A stretch of DNA of 64,000 bases. Source: Mucilaginibacter terrenus. GTDB lineage: Bacteria; Bacteroidota; Bacteroidia; Sphingobacteriales; Sphingobacteriaceae. The position numbers were made by a program, and so were the translations under genes. The stretch is from positions 1,116,001-1,180,000 of the forward strand of contig NZ_QWDE01000001.1 in the NCBI RefSeq assembly GCF_003432065.1. Direction: 5' to 3'. Below, one piece after another: positions 51,745 through 60,774 of this stretch (position 1 is its first letter; each line of letters starts with the position of its first letter). The notes beneath the pieces were generated by a model. That model was not told the DNA's origin. It was given only the letters and a program-made list of their open reading frames with translations, and made no database searches.

Positions 51745-52596
51745 CTATTTAATAACTGCCGTATCGCATACATAAGTGGGTACAATGCCGGTGCTGGTCA
51801 TCCTGGTCTGTGCATCTGCAGGCAGCGTGTTTCCGCTTAAAACCAGCACCGTATCCAGGCCAAATTTATTACCTCCCAGTATGTCGGTCTGCAGTGTATC
51901 TCCTACCATTACAATTTCGGTTTTATTAATAGGCCGGTAATCGCGGATAAGGTCATAAGCAAACATGAATATCTGCGAGTCGGGCTTACCAAAGCGGATA
52001 AATTTTTTGCCTACAATGTTCTCTACCATTCCGGCAAGCCCCCCTATTGCTATAGAAACATCTTTTACTGATAATGGATAAGCCTTGTCAGTATTTGCAA
52101 CAATGGCAGGTATGTTTCGCCTGCGCAAAATGTTCACAGCTCTATTCAGGTCTGAAAACCAGTCAAAGCCTTCGTCATCCAAAAACACCAGTGCGTTAAC
52201 ACTATCTATGTTGTCGTCGTTAATGGCGCTTACCGGTAAGGTATGCAGGCCGGAACTGTCAATATAATGCGCAGAATCTTCGGTACCCAGGTAAGCTACT
52301 ATACCTTCATCAACCTTAAGGTCCAGGTACTCCTTGGTAAGCATGCCCGAAGATATTACCCTGTCGGCAGCTATTGCAGTTAGCCCTTTTTTATGGTAAG
52401 ATTCGGCCAGTTGCGCGGGACTCCTGGATGCATCGTTGGTAACAATATAATACTCCTTGCCTACCTCTTCCAGGTAGTCAAATGTTTTTTCTATACCGGG
52501 TACAAGGCCGCCATAATTTTTAATAACCCCAAAGGCATCAAAGAACACCACCTCATAATTATCAATTATTTCCCTGAAATCTTCTATGCGCCTCAT
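51745..52596 (-). CDS. HAD-superfamily subfamily IIA phosphatase-like protein
   Basis: A 283-residue HAD-IIA protein with motif I FFDAFGVIKNYGG: Asp20 is kept but the second Asp is replaced by Phe22, as in the TIGR01459-like branch (DVWGV). Motif II VTNDASRSP and the C-terminal FGKPDSQIF...VMVGDTLQTDILGGNKFG are present. The substrate is unknown. It starts about 60 bases after the kinase-like gene stop and is probably in one operon with it. Confidence 0.85.
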   Translation of the reverse strand: MRRIEDFREIIDNYEVVFFDAFGVIKNYGGLVPGIEKTFDYLEEVGKEYYIVTNDASRSPAQLAESYHKKGLTAIAADRVISSGMLTKEYLDLKVDEGIVAYLGTEDSAHYIDSSGLHTLPVSAINDDNIDSVNALVFLDDEGFDWFSDLNRAVNILRRRNIPAIVANTDKAYPLSVKDVSIAIGGLAGMVENIVGKKFIRFGKPDSQIFMFAYDLIRDYRPINKTEIVMVGDTLQTDILGGNKFGLDTVLVLSGNTLPADAQTRMTSTGIVPTYVCDTAVIK

Positions 52597-52657
52597 GTGT
52601 AATTATGGTAGAGATGATTTAATAATATAAACAACAAAATAGTTTGGCTCTCGCCGG

Positions 52658-53695
52658 CTATTTTAAACCCAGCGCAGCCACTATTTTTTCAACATCGAAG
52701 TCGCGGTCTACTGATGGCAAATAAACGTCAAATGCCTCGGCCTGCAGCTTCTTAGCGTACTGCTCGCTAAAGAAGTGCTTACCGTCCTTAATAACATAGT
52801 TGAGGATGAAAAACCGGTACGCCTCCTTCATAAAACGGATCTCATCAGCTGTAAGCGGGTACACCTTATGATACTCTTGCAAAAAGAGGATAAAGCGATC
52901 TTCCATCATTGTAGTGATCACGTAACTGAACACCGTGCGGTCGCCCACGTCTGACACTACCCTGCTCAGGAAATAAAAGTCCAGCACACGGTAGCTCATC
53001 CTGAACCAGTCGTAATCCCAGCGTGAATATAGCTCATAACTTGGCGTTACCGAAAAATTGCCGATGTTCCAGTCGATAAAAACTGGAATAATGTCAAACG
53101 AGCTCATGTTGTACTTAGAGCGGTTGCGCAGGAACAGGTCGCAATGGTATTTTAAAAAGTCTACCTGCATGGCAGAGCCAAAATCTTTCTCGTTTTTTTC
53201 CAGTTGCTGCTGTAAAGCATAGATGTCTGTACGCAGCGTTTTAGATGACTTTGGCAGCACATTACGGATCTTGGAACATGCCTTATGGAACTTGCCCATC
53301 TGCTGTCCCAGGCGCTTAATCAGTTCATCGTCCAGCCGCCGTGGCAAGCGGTCGAGTATACGGGTCGGATTATAAAAAACAACCCAGGCATCGCTTCTGC
53401 CCTGCTTATAATGATATATGTATACCCGGTTGTTTTTGAGCAGCGACTTGGCTAATACGTTCTCAAACGGGTAAAGCAGGTTATTGCTTAGCGAGTGTAT
53501 GATGCGGTGATCTTCTTTAAAATGCTCAAAAGTGCCAAAGTTGGACAGCTTGGCAATGATAATATCGTCATCATCAAAGGTAATGCGGAATACATGATTG
53601 GTAGATACCATCGCGCTGATCTCCTCGATCTTGCTGATGGTTTTTGAAGCATCGTAGCCTTCCCAGGCTTTTCTTATAACGGTAGTAAAATCCAT
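52658..53695 (-). CDS. Aminoglycoside-phosphotransferase-like kinase fold protein
   Basis: A 345-residue protein with a kinase-like fold: a Lys49 in IIIAKL and the catalytic loop VFIDWNIGNF (Asp208, Asn213), followed by RWDYDW (Asp227/Asp229). The HGD of APH enzymes is replaced by FID. The C-terminal part is helical. It may act on a small sugar or lipid-linked substrate; the neighbouring HAD phosphatase fits a phosphorylation/dephosphorylation pair (inference). It is first in a two-gene group. Confidence 0.65.
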   Translation of the reverse strand: MDFTTVIRKAWEGYDASKTISKIEEISAMVSTNHVFRITFDDDDIIIAKLSNFGTFEHFKEDHRIIHSLSNNLLYPFENVLAKSLLKNNRVYIYHYKQGRSDAWVVFYNPTRILDRLPRRLDDELIKRLGQQMGKFHKACSKIRNVLPKSSKTLRTDIYALQQQLEKNEKDFGSAMQVDFLKYHCDLFLRNRSKYNMSSFDIIPVFIDWNIGNFSVTPSYELYSRWDYDWFRMSYRVLDFYFLSRVVSDVGDRTVFSYVITTMMEDRFILFLQEYHKVYPLTADEIRFMKEAYRFFILNYVIKDGKHFFSEQYAKKLQAEAFDVYLPSVDRDFDVEKIVAALGLK

Positions 53696-53771
53696 AACAG
53701 GATGTAAATTGGCGGTGCAAGATTACAAATAATTAGCTTGCTTTAGGTTGCCTGAGCGCTACAAATCAATA

Positions 53772-53821
53772 AAAAAGGCGTGTACTTCCTGCTTCTATAA
53801 GCAGGAAGTACACGCCTTTTT
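53772..53821. terminator. Strong terminator
   Basis: A perfect 23-bp stem (53772-53794 with 53799-53821), loop CTAT, A/T runs at both ends. On the minus strand it ends the VOC gene's transcript and precedes the kinase-like gene. Confidence 0.9.
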
Positions 53822-53835
53822 ACTTAGCCTTATTA

Positions 53836-54219
53836 TTACTGCTGATAAATTTGTATCCAGTTACCGCAGGTATCATTCAGTATCGCAATCTTGACAGGTC
53901 CTGCCTGGGTGGGCGGCATCTTAAACTCCACGCCAAGCGATTTAAGGCGCTCATATTCGGCATCCGTGTCTTCAACGTTAAACATAGTGGCCGGGATACC
54001 TTGCTGAAACAGCGCTGCCTGAAAGTCTTTTGATGCGGGATTGGCATTAGGTTCAAGCAGGAGTTCTACATCGTCGTGCCCTTCAGGAGATATTACCGTA
54101 AGCCACTTAAACTCGCCCATATCAACATTATGTTTTATGGCAAACCCAAGTTTTTCAGTGTAAAACTCAAGTGCTCTGTCCTGGTTGTCAACCAATACGC
54201 TTGTTATGGTTATTTTCAT
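53836..54219 (-). CDS. VOC-family (glyoxalase/bleomycin-resistance-like) protein
   Basis: A 127-residue vicinal oxygen chelate fold protein with the two beta-alpha-beta-beta-beta halves (SVLVDNQDRALEFYTEKLGF and MFNVEDTDAEYERLKSLGVEF). The DTCGNWIQIYQ end is typical. The substrate is unknown. It follows the DUF4199 gene by 11 bases and ends at a strong terminator. Confidence 0.85.
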   Translation of the reverse strand: MKITITSVLVDNQDRALEFYTEKLGFAIKHNVDMGEFKWLTVISPEGHDDVELLLEPNANPASKDFQAALFQQGIPATMFNVEDTDAEYERLKSLGVEFKMPPTQAGPVKIAILNDTCGNWIQIYQQ

Positions 54220-54230
54220 AGATGTTTAAG

Positions 54231-54770
54231 TTATACGGTTGCAAAATGTGCCGGTCTTTGTCTTCTCTTTAGTATTAATGCAGCTATTAAAGACACGATA
54301 ACGCCTACAGGGAAAATCTCCAAATAGGTATAAGCTGCAAATATCAACGGGTTTTGATAAGCTACTTTCATCTCGTTGAGCTCGCGGGTTTTGGCTGCTA
54401 TTTCGGTAGCGCTCTTGCCGCTGTTACGAAGGTCACGTAACGCATGCGCGGTGTATTTATCAAACCAATCCGGTATAAATACGTGGTATTCTATGGCCCA
54501 TGACAGGGTGTACATAGTAGACGCTATAAGCGAGATCAATAATCCTATTTGGAAGGCCTTGCCAAAACTCACTACGCCGCCGTTATACTTATCCCTATAG
54601 TTTTTTACAGCCACAAAGATCAACGATAACGCCAATATCATGGCCGAGAAGCCAATGACCATGCTACTTTCCAACGTGCCCGAATTGTAGCACATTGCCA
54701 TCGTACAAACCGTAAAAGCGGAGATCAGCAATCCACTTATCAGTCCAAACACAATTACATTTCTTTTCAT
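54231..54770 (-). CDS. DUF4199 membrane protein
   Basis: A 179-residue protein with four predicted membrane helices, a DUF4199 family typical of Bacteroidota (GLISGLLISAF, GGVVSFGKAFQIGLLIS). The function is unknown. It is 110 bases after the LuxR gene stop, with an 11-bp inverted repeat in between, and is 11 bases before the VOC gene. Confidence 0.85.
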   Translation of the reverse strand: MKRNVIVFGLISGLLISAFTVCTMAMCYNSGTLESSMVIGFSAMILALSLIFVAVKNYRDKYNGGVVSFGKAFQIGLLISLIASTMYTLSWAIEYHVFIPDWFDKYTAHALRDLRNSGKSATEIAAKTRELNEMKVAYQNPLIFAAYTYLEIFPVGVIVSLIAALILKRRQRPAHFATV

Positions 54771-54826
54771 AACTTTTTGTTAATGTTTATGGCTCAAAGT
54801 TGCTGATGATACACATTTCAAAGCTC

Positions 54827-54875
54827 ATACTTTAGGGTGATTTTTAATAAACAGCCTGTATTCGCCCTAAAGTAT
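54827..54875. promoter_or_regulatory. Inverted repeat before the DUF4199 gene
   Basis: ATACTTTAGGG (54827-54837) and CCCTAAAGTAT (54865-54875) are exact complements, 27 bases apart, in the gap between the LuxR gene and DUF4199. It could be an operator or the foot of a terminator or attenuator hairpin. Confidence 0.45.
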
Positions 54876-54880
54876 CACGC

Positions 54881-55354
54881 TTACCGAGGTATAAGGCCTA
54901 TCTGTTTTGCCTTCTCGACAGCTTGCGTACGCCTTTGCACTTCCAGCTTTTCAAAAACTTTTGACGAATGTGTTTTAACGGTATTGAGCGATACAAATAG
55001 TTTATCGGCTATTTGGGCATTGCTCAGGCCACCGGCCATTAACTGCAGCACCTCCAGTTCGCGCTGGCTTATCCCAACCCGTTCAAGTTCCTGCTTGTTG
55101 AACACAAATTCGGGGCTGTTTACTATTACTTCCTTTTCAACAACAACAGTGGTCACTTTTGGCGTTGTAAGTTTTAATGCCAGCCAGATACCCAGGCCTG
55201 TAAACAGCAAGGCAATTAACCCGGCGTATATTTCAAAAGCATGGTCAAGTATCAGGAAGCGCCATTCCAGCCACTTCATCACAAAGAGCAGCAAAGCCAA
55301 AGCTGCGCCATATACAATAACCTGATGATGTTTGTTAAAAAAAGTAATGACCAC
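54881..55354 (-). CDS. LuxR-type regulator with N-terminal membrane segments
   Basis: A 157-residue protein: two membrane helices (VIVYGAALALLLFVMKWL, FEIYAGLIALLFTGLGIWLAL) and a C-terminal LuxR helix-turn-helix (SQRELEVLQLMAGGLSNAQIADKLFVSLNTVKTH), giving a membrane-anchored DNA-binding protein. The frame opens with a GTG at 55352-55354. It has no receiver domain. The downstream genes DUF4199 and VOC are likely targets. Confidence 0.85.
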   Translation of the reverse strand: MVITFFNKHHQVIVYGAALALLLFVMKWLEWRFLILDHAFEIYAGLIALLFTGLGIWLALKLTTPKVTTVVVEKEVIVNSPEFVFNKQELERVGISQRELEVLQLMAGGLSNAQIADKLFVSLNTVKTHSSKVFEKLEVQRRTQAVEKAKQIGLIPR

Positions 55355-55447
55355 GTGTTTTATAAGGAAGCTAAAAATAAAGAATTTGCCCCTGATAAAG
55401 CAAGTACAGATTGGAATTAGCCGGGGCCTATATGCTGTTACTTCAAT

Positions 55448-55984
55448 CTATTCCGTAGGTATGATTACCGTGAAGATATTGGTACAGGTGTCAATGTCAA
55501 ATCGGTAGCTAAAATGTGAGCATGCCCGCGCAATTATCATCAATCCGAAGTGTTCCGGCAGGTGACCGGCATCAGGGTGTAAGTTTAGCAGCTCTTCGGT
55601 ATAAAAAGTTACTTCAGTGTTATTGATGAACCGTGCTTTAAGCACCAGTTCGTCATCGCCGTATATAGTAATGGTTTTTTCCTGATGATGGACACCGGGC
55701 AAGGGCCATACGTACTTGAGCCCATCACTGGTTAATACCAGGGGTTCTCCGCTGTCGAGTTTTTTTATGAGGATAGCCTGATCATCAACTATAACTTCGA
55801 TGGTAGTCTCTGCATCTCCGGCGTGCTTAATAGCGTTTGTGAGCAGTTCGGTAAGTGCTGCTTTCGCACGGAAACCCGCGGCGCTGCTTGCATGAGCCAC
55901 CGACTGCAAAAGCTGCTCCACTGTGCTTACCAGCGGGTACAGTTCTTCTGCCTTGTTATTAAAGGTATAATGATGTAAAGCCAA
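55448..55984 (-). CDS. RsbW-like serine kinase/ATPase (anti-sigma-factor type)
   Basis: A 178-residue HATPase_c_2 protein with N-box TELLTNAIKHAG (residues about 45-56), resembling anti-sigma kinases of partner-switching modules, though the DxGxG-type box is weak (KKLDSGEP). The start is a TTG at 55984; no internal ATG exists in the N-terminal part. It follows the STAS gene by eight bases and is the last gene of the four-gene operon. No sigma-B-like factor is in the window. Confidence 0.8.
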   Translation of the reverse strand: MALHHYTFNNKAEELYPLVSTVEQLLQSVAHASSAAGFRAKAALTELLTNAIKHAGDAETTIEVIVDDQAILIKKLDSGEPLVLTSDGLKYVWPLPGVHHQEKTITIYGDDELVLKARFINNTEVTFYTEELLNLHPDAGHLPEHFGLMIIARACSHFSYRFDIDTCTNIFTVIIPTE

Positions 55985-55992
55985 ATTGATGG

Positions 55993-56334
55993 TTATTTAG
56001 CTTGTGCCGCCAGTGCGTCGTTAACGGATGGGTAAATCTTAAAAGCTTTATCAAGCCTTATCAGCTGAAATAACCCCAGGACATCTTTGTTAAGATTGGC
56101 CAAAACTACATCTGCCTTATGGGCTATAGCGTGCTTTAAAGCAGCAACCAAAGCACCCAGAAAGGAGCTGTCTACATATATCACATTTTCAAAACTAACT
56201 ACCAGATACTTTTGGCCGCCATCAAGCAATAGCGTAACCTCCTGTTTAAACTGATCGGAAACCATCAGGTTGGCTTCCTTCACTAAAATGGTTGCGACTG
56301 TGGCGGACTCTTGAACTTCTGTTTGTACTATCAT
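55993..56334 (-). CDS. STAS-domain anti-sigma antagonist
   Basis: A 113-residue protein of the RsbV/SpoIIAA type. The loop YVDSSFLGALVAALKHA contains the phosphorylatable Ser of the DSS motif. It would bind the RsbW-like kinase when unphosphorylated. Its start overlaps the stop of the phosphatase gene by one base (TGATG), so translation is coupled. Confidence 0.88.
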   Translation of the reverse strand: MIVQTEVQESATVATILVKEANLMVSDQFKQEVTLLLDGGQKYLVVSFENVIYVDSSFLGALVAALKHAIAHKADVVLANLNKDVLGLFQLIRLDKAFKIYPSVNDALAAQAK

Positions 56335-57467
56335 CAGCTAATTTTTTTTAAGTATATGAGGCTGCAATCATCAACCTGGTTGTTTGCCTTGTCCTTCAGG
56401 AATGTGCTATTTTTAAATTCTGCAAACGTACTGCTCCAAAAGGGTTGCACAGCTATTTCAAACGAATAGTAGTCTGTCTTTTTTCCTTCCGCCGTCTCAC
56501 TGTCTATCAACCCGTCTGTTAGTACAAACAACTGATCGCCGGTGTTTAACTTTACTTCAATTTCATCGTAATCGCCATCAGGCATTAAACCCAGCAATAA
56601 TCCGGCCGACTGCACCCTTGTAACCGCATCGTTCTGCTTATTGTAACAAAGCATAGGCAGGTCTCCTGCTCCCGAATATCTTACCAGGCCATTCACAGCA
56701 TCTATCAATAGCATTGACAAGCTCGAAAGCACATCGTTTACAACAGGATCATGATAAACAACGGAGTTGATCTTTTGCATTATGCTCCTGGTAGAAAAGT
56801 TTCCTTCGGCGATGCAGATACGTACAGCAGCACGTATGTAGCTTAAGAATCCGAATGAGAAGTACCACGCACCCCACTTCTTTCCCATCACATCCCCCAA
56901 AACCGCAAACGTGTATTGTTCATCAACGGTGATGAAATCAATGAAATCTCCACCAGGATAATTTTGGAAAGACTTATGCCAGATATCAACTTCTATACCG
57001 GTGATATTAGGTGCTTGCCGTGGTACGGACCGCAAACCCAGTGCAATTGCCTGCCTGCTAAGTTCCTGAAGTGTACGCTCGTGTTCTTCACGAACTGAGG
57101 CAAGAAAGTTATCTATTTTGGTAACAATCACCTTTACAGGCGTATCTTTCAAAATATAATCTACTGCATCCAGGTTTATGCCCTCCAGCATTACCTCATT
57201 ATCTACCTCGCTGGTTAAAAACATAAATGGAATGTCGCTTAGATCCGGAGAGGACAAAAGCGTTTGCCGAAACTCGAATCCATTTATGTCCGGCATGTGA
57301 TAGTCGGACAGAATGATGTCGGGCTTTTCATTCTTTAGCAATATCAGCGCGTCGCTTGCAGAGTTGGCCTTCATACATTCAAAACCTTCCTTAAACAAAG
57401 CTCTGCCCATCATTTCCAGCACAAGCGGGTTATCGTCAACCAATAAAATTTTTTTGGATTGCGCCAT
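56334..57467 (-). CDS. Receiver-PP2C (RsbU/SpoIIE-like) phosphatase
   Basis: A 377-residue response regulator with an N-terminal receiver (LLVDDNPLVLE, IILSDYHMPD with the phospho-acceptor Asp, KDTPVK) and a C-terminal PP2C/SpoIIE phosphatase (YPGGDFIDFITVDE, VLGDVMGKKWGAW, LFVLTDGLID). It would dephosphorylate the STAS protein in response to phosphorylation by a kinase encoded elsewhere. It follows the membrane-protein gene by 10 bases. Confidence 0.9.
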   Translation of the reverse strand: MAQSKKILLVDDNPLVLEMMGRALFKEGFECMKANSASDALILLKNEKPDIILSDYHMPDINGFEFRQTLLSSPDLSDIPFMFLTSEVDNEVMLEGINLDAVDYILKDTPVKVIVTKIDNFLASVREEHERTLQELSRQAIALGLRSVPRQAPNITGIEVDIWHKSFQNYPGGDFIDFITVDEQYTFAVLGDVMGKKWGAWYFSFGFLSYIRAAVRICIAEGNFSTRSIMQKINSVVYHDPVVNDVLSSLSMLLIDAVNGLVRYSGAGDLPMLCYNKQNDAVTRVQSAGLLLGLMPDGDYDEIEVKLNTGDQLFVLTDGLIDSETAEGKKTDYYSFEIAVQPFWSSTFAEFKNSTFLKDKANNQVDDCSLIYLKKIS

Positions 57468-57477
57468 TAAGGTTCAG

Positions 57478-58005
57478 TTACGCCGTCTGCTTTTTTAACA
57501 CAGCGCTTAAGAACAAATATACGCCCGTAAAAACGATAAGCAACGATATTATATCCATTATTGTAACGCCGTCATTATCGTTGAAATAGAATATGGTAAA
57601 CATTTCAAAGTATGGCGGAGCCGGCATAATTATCATGGCCATGCCAAGCGTTATCATGATAATACCTATAACCACAACCAGAGCTTTTTTTACCCGTTCG
57701 CGGGTGATGTATTTTTTTGACACAGCGGTATCCAGCTGATGCTGAGAAAGTAGTTGCTCAAAACTGTTCAGCATATCCAACCGGTCTGCGTTGGTGTCTA
57801 TTTCTTTAAAAGCTTCAATTTTTTTCGGTAACGATGCTTCATCCAATGCAATGATAACCCTTTGCTGTATGGCTTTCACACGCGCTACATCTACTACGCC
57901 TTTCTGCAGTAAACTAACCAATTCATCTGCCTTAAGTTCAAGTAAGGCTGCCTCGTCATTAACCTGTTTACTCTTCAATGTTGTATTTGCTGATAAAATC
58001 CCCAA
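57478..58005 (-). CDS. Two-helix membrane protein heading the partner-switching operon
   Basis: A 175-residue protein: an N-terminal helical, soluble region (about 100 residues, ALLELKADELVSLLQKG) then two membrane helices (VVVIGIIMITLGMAMIIM, DIISLLIVFTGVYLFLSAV). It is probably the first gene of the operon, ending 10 bases before the phosphatase. The only possible start is TTG at 58005. I do not recognise the family. It may be the membrane input or anchor of the module (inference). Confidence 0.6.
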   Translation of the reverse strand: MGILSANTTLKSKQVNDEAALLELKADELVSLLQKGVVDVARVKAIQQRVIIALDEASLPKKIEAFKEIDTNADRLDMLNSFEQLLSQHQLDTAVSKKYITRERVKKALVVVIGIIMITLGMAMIIMPAPPYFEMFTIFYFNDNDGVTIMDIISLLIVFTGVYLFLSAVLKKQTA

Positions 58006-58048
58006 CTTTTGTTATATTTTAGCGTAGAACAGTAATCAATATTATTAC

Positions 58049-58972
58049 ATGAAAAAAGTTTCTGTAGTCACCATTAATTTTAACCAGGATACCATAACCG
58101 AGGAACTGTTAGACTCTATTGCCGCAACAAACACCTATGAAAACATAGAGATTATTGTTGTTGATAATGGAAGCACTGTAAATCCACTCCCTAAATGGCT
58201 GCCAAAGTACCCTGATGTGACCTTTATACGTTCAGAACTTAACTTAGGTTTCTCCGGAGGGAATAATATTGGTATTGCAAAAGCCACAGGCGATTACTAT
58301 TTCCTGGTGAACAACGATACCGAGTTTACACCAGGGCTGGTGCAAAAACTTGTTGAGGTACTAGACGCAAACCCGCAAGTGGGTATTATATCACCAAAAC
58401 TGGTGTATGACTTTGACAGGAGCATAATTCAATACATGGGTTTTACCTTAATTGATTATTACACCTGCCGTAACCAGGCTATTGGTAAAAACCAGAAGGA
58501 TGTTGGCCAGTACGATAGCTTCTTAGGCCAAACAGGCTACTGCCACGGCGGTGCCATGATGGTTAAACGGGAAACATGCGATAAGGCTGGCTTAATGGCA
58601 GACAATTTCTTTATCTACTATGAAGAGGTGGATTGGGGCGAACGTATCAACAGGGCGGGCTACCAGGCCTGGGTGCGCGGGGACGCTGTTATATATCATA
58701 AAGAATCAATGACGGTTGGTAAGAAAAGTCCGTTCAAGGAATATTTTATGAATCGCAACCGCATTCTTTTCATTCGCCATAATGCGCCGCCGTTGAAAGC
58801 TTTTGTATTTTACATCTATTTCATGCTTACCGTAGTACCACGTAACATTATCAGCTACGTAAAAGAGAAAAAATATAATTTTATCAGCATACTGTTTCGT
58901 GCAATTTGGTGGAACGTTACCCATAACAAGCATAGCGAAGAACTAGGCTTTACCGTAAATAAAGTTTCATGA
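58049..58972 (+). CDS. Family 2 glycosyltransferase (rhamnosyltransferase-like)
   Basis: A 307-residue cytoplasmic GT-A enzyme with SVVTINFNQDTITEELLDSI, IIVVDNGSTVNPLP, LNLGFSGGNNIGI and NNDTEFTPG (DXD-like acidic pair), the pattern of WbbL-type glycosyltransferases. The C terminus is membrane-associated. Sugar and acceptor are unknown. The stop overlaps the start of the next glycosyltransferase by four bases. Confidence 0.9.
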   Translation: MKKVSVVTINFNQDTITEELLDSIAATNTYENIEIIVVDNGSTVNPLPKWLPKYPDVTFIRSELNLGFSGGNNIGIAKATGDYYFLVNNDTEFTPGLVQKLVEVLDANPQVGIISPKLVYDFDRSIIQYMGFTLIDYYTCRNQAIGKNQKDVGQYDSFLGQTGYCHGGAMMVKRETCDKAGLMADNFFIYYEEVDWGERINRAGYQAWVRGDAVIYHKESMTVGKKSPFKEYFMNRNRILFIRHNAPPLKAFVFYIYFMLTVVPRNIISYVKEKKYNFISILFRAIWWNVTHNKHSEELGFTVNKVS

Positions 58973-60144
58973 AGTTCGCATTCTGGTTCAGCCTTTTTAT
59001 TGCCTTTTACACCTTTGTTGGCTATGGCTTTCTGCTATTTATTATTATCAAGATAAAGCGTGCCGTTAAAGGCCGAAAAGTGGTACTTGATGTAGCAGAC
59101 GAGCTTCTCCCCCGTTGCACGCTTGTGGTTGCGGCATATAACGAAGAACACTTTATAGCAGAGAAAATAGCAAATAGCCTGCTGCTTCGCTATCCTGCTG
59201 GTAAGCTCAAATTTATATTTGTGACCGACGGCTCTACCGACCGTACCGCCGAGATAATTGCTACTTACCCGCAAATTCAGTTGCTGCATAAACCTGAACG
59301 GTCTGGCAAGATAGCGGCAGTGCACCGCGCAATGGAGTTTGTAGACACCGAAGCTGTTGTATTTACTGATGCTAATACATTTTTAAACCCGGAGGCGATC
59401 ATTCGCATTTGCAGGCACTATTCTGATGCTACTGTGGGAGCTGTTGCCGGGGAAAAGCGTGTACATATTGATGCCAGTGCAGATGCAAGCGCTGCCGGTG
59501 AAGGTTTTTACTGGAAGTATGAATCGGCGTTGAAAAAGTGGGACTCAGAATTATACTCGGTAGTGGGCGCAGCCGGAGAACTGTTCAGCGTACGGAGGGA
59601 TTTATATGAGGACGTACCGGCGGACACCGTACTGGACGACTTTATGATTTCGATGCTGATAGCAGCGAAAGGTTACCGGATAGTTTATGAACCCGACGCT
59701 TACGCTCTGGAAACCTCTTCGGAAAACGTCTCGGAAGAACTCAAGCGTAAAATAAGGATTGCGGCAGGTGGCGTGCAGTCGATATTGCGGTTAAAGCCTC
59801 TCCTATTCTCTTTTAAATATCCGTTGCTTTCTTTTCAATATGTTAGCCATCGTGTTTTAAGATGGACAGTTACTCCTTTTTTCATGATCCTTGCATTCAT
59901 AACCAATCTGGCGCTTGCCTTTGCAGAAAAAGGCTGGATCTACGAGGCATTGTTTGCCGGACAGGTTTTTTTCTATTTGCTGGCGCTTCTTGGCTATATA
60001 ATGGAAAAAAGACAAACACGCGTTAAGGCTTTGTTTGTACCCTATTATTTCTGCGTGATGAACTATGCTGTTATGGCAGGCATCATTCGCTATTTTACAA
60101 AAAAACAAAGCTCTGTTTGGGAGAAGGCACAACGTAGAACTTAA
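58969..60144 (+). CDS. Membrane family 2 glycosyltransferase
   Basis: A 391-residue protein with an N-terminal membrane helix, GT2 catalytic domain (LVVAAYNEEHFIAEKI, FVTDGSTDRTAE, VVFTDANTFLNPEA) and further membrane segments after about residue 290. The layout resembles processive or polysaccharide-synthesis glycosyltransferases (BcsA/IcaA-like in outline). It is coupled to the upstream GT gene. The product is probably an envelope or exopolysaccharide, not identifiable here. Confidence 0.88.
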   Translation: MKFAFWFSLFIAFYTFVGYGFLLFIIIKIKRAVKGRKVVLDVADELLPRCTLVVAAYNEEHFIAEKIANSLLLRYPAGKLKFIFVTDGSTDRTAEIIATYPQIQLLHKPERSGKIAAVHRAMEFVDTEAVVFTDANTFLNPEAIIRICRHYSDATVGAVAGEKRVHIDASADASAAGEGFYWKYESALKKWDSELYSVVGAAGELFSVRRDLYEDVPADTVLDDFMISMLIAAKGYRIVYEPDAYALETSSENVSEELKRKIRIAAGGVQSILRLKPLLFSFKYPLLSFQYVSHRVLRWTVTPFFMILAFITNLALAFAEKGWIYEALFAGQVFFYLLALLGYIMEKRQTRVKALFVPYYFCVMNYAVMAGIIRYFTKKQSSVWEKAQRRT

Positions 60145-60240
60145 GCCTGGTATAAGTTCCAAGTAAAATAAGTGAAGGCTATGTAAACATGATGCCCCAT
60201 TTATTGTTAAGAAATTAACCACACGCTTAACAATTTTACA

Positions 60241-60774
60241 ATGAAACTACTAACCCGCATAGCACTTCTGTCTTGCTTAATATTTAGCGTTTACGCATGT
60301 AACGACCAGCGCAAAGCCAAAAACTACAACGAGAAAACACAAGTTGATGACCAGGCACTGCCGTTTTTACAGAAGGGCATACAAAGTGGAAACGCCGAAG
60401 TTAAACTTTCAGAACTGGCATTAAAGAACTCCCAAAATGTTGAAATAAAGCAGTTTGCCCAGATGATGATTAACGATCATACGCAAAACGGCAAAGAGCT
60501 TACCGATTTGGCCAGCAAAAGAAAAGTTAATATTCCCGATGGGATTGATACTGAACACAACCGTATCTTAACCAGCCTTACTACCAAAACAGGTGCGGAC
60601 TTTGATAAAGAATACATGCAGGTAATGGTTCATGATCATGAAAAAGCTATTGGTTTGTTTGAGACCGTTACAGATAATACCGACAAGAAGATAAATGACC
60701 TTGCCGATAAAACGTTGCCAAAATTGCGCGAGCATTTAAAAGAAGCAAATGCTATTTGTGCAAAACTAAAATAG
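60241..60774 (+). CDS. DUF4142 lipoprotein
   Basis: A 177-residue lipoprotein (LIFSVYAC) with a ferritin-like helical bundle of the DUF4142 family (FAQMMINDHTQNGKELTDLA and YMQVMVHDHEKAIGLFE, each with an Asp-His pair). The role is unknown; it is often stress-linked. Its stop overlaps the stop of the convergent DUF763 gene by nine bases. Confidence 0.85.
   Translation: MKLLTRIALLSCLIFSVYACNDQRKAKNYNEKTQVDDQALPFLQKGIQSGNAEVKLSELALKNSQNVEIKQFAQMMINDHTQNGKELTDLASKRKVNIPDGIDTEHNRILTSLTTKTGADFDKEYMQVMVHDHEKAIGLFETVTDNTDKKINDLADKTLPKLREHLKEANAICAKLK

Noticed and set aside
60236-60240. TTAA-rich stretch before the DUF4142 gene as another Pho-box
   Set aside because: Its TTAA words are 8 and 12 bases apart, not 11, so it does not match the pattern seen at 14358.
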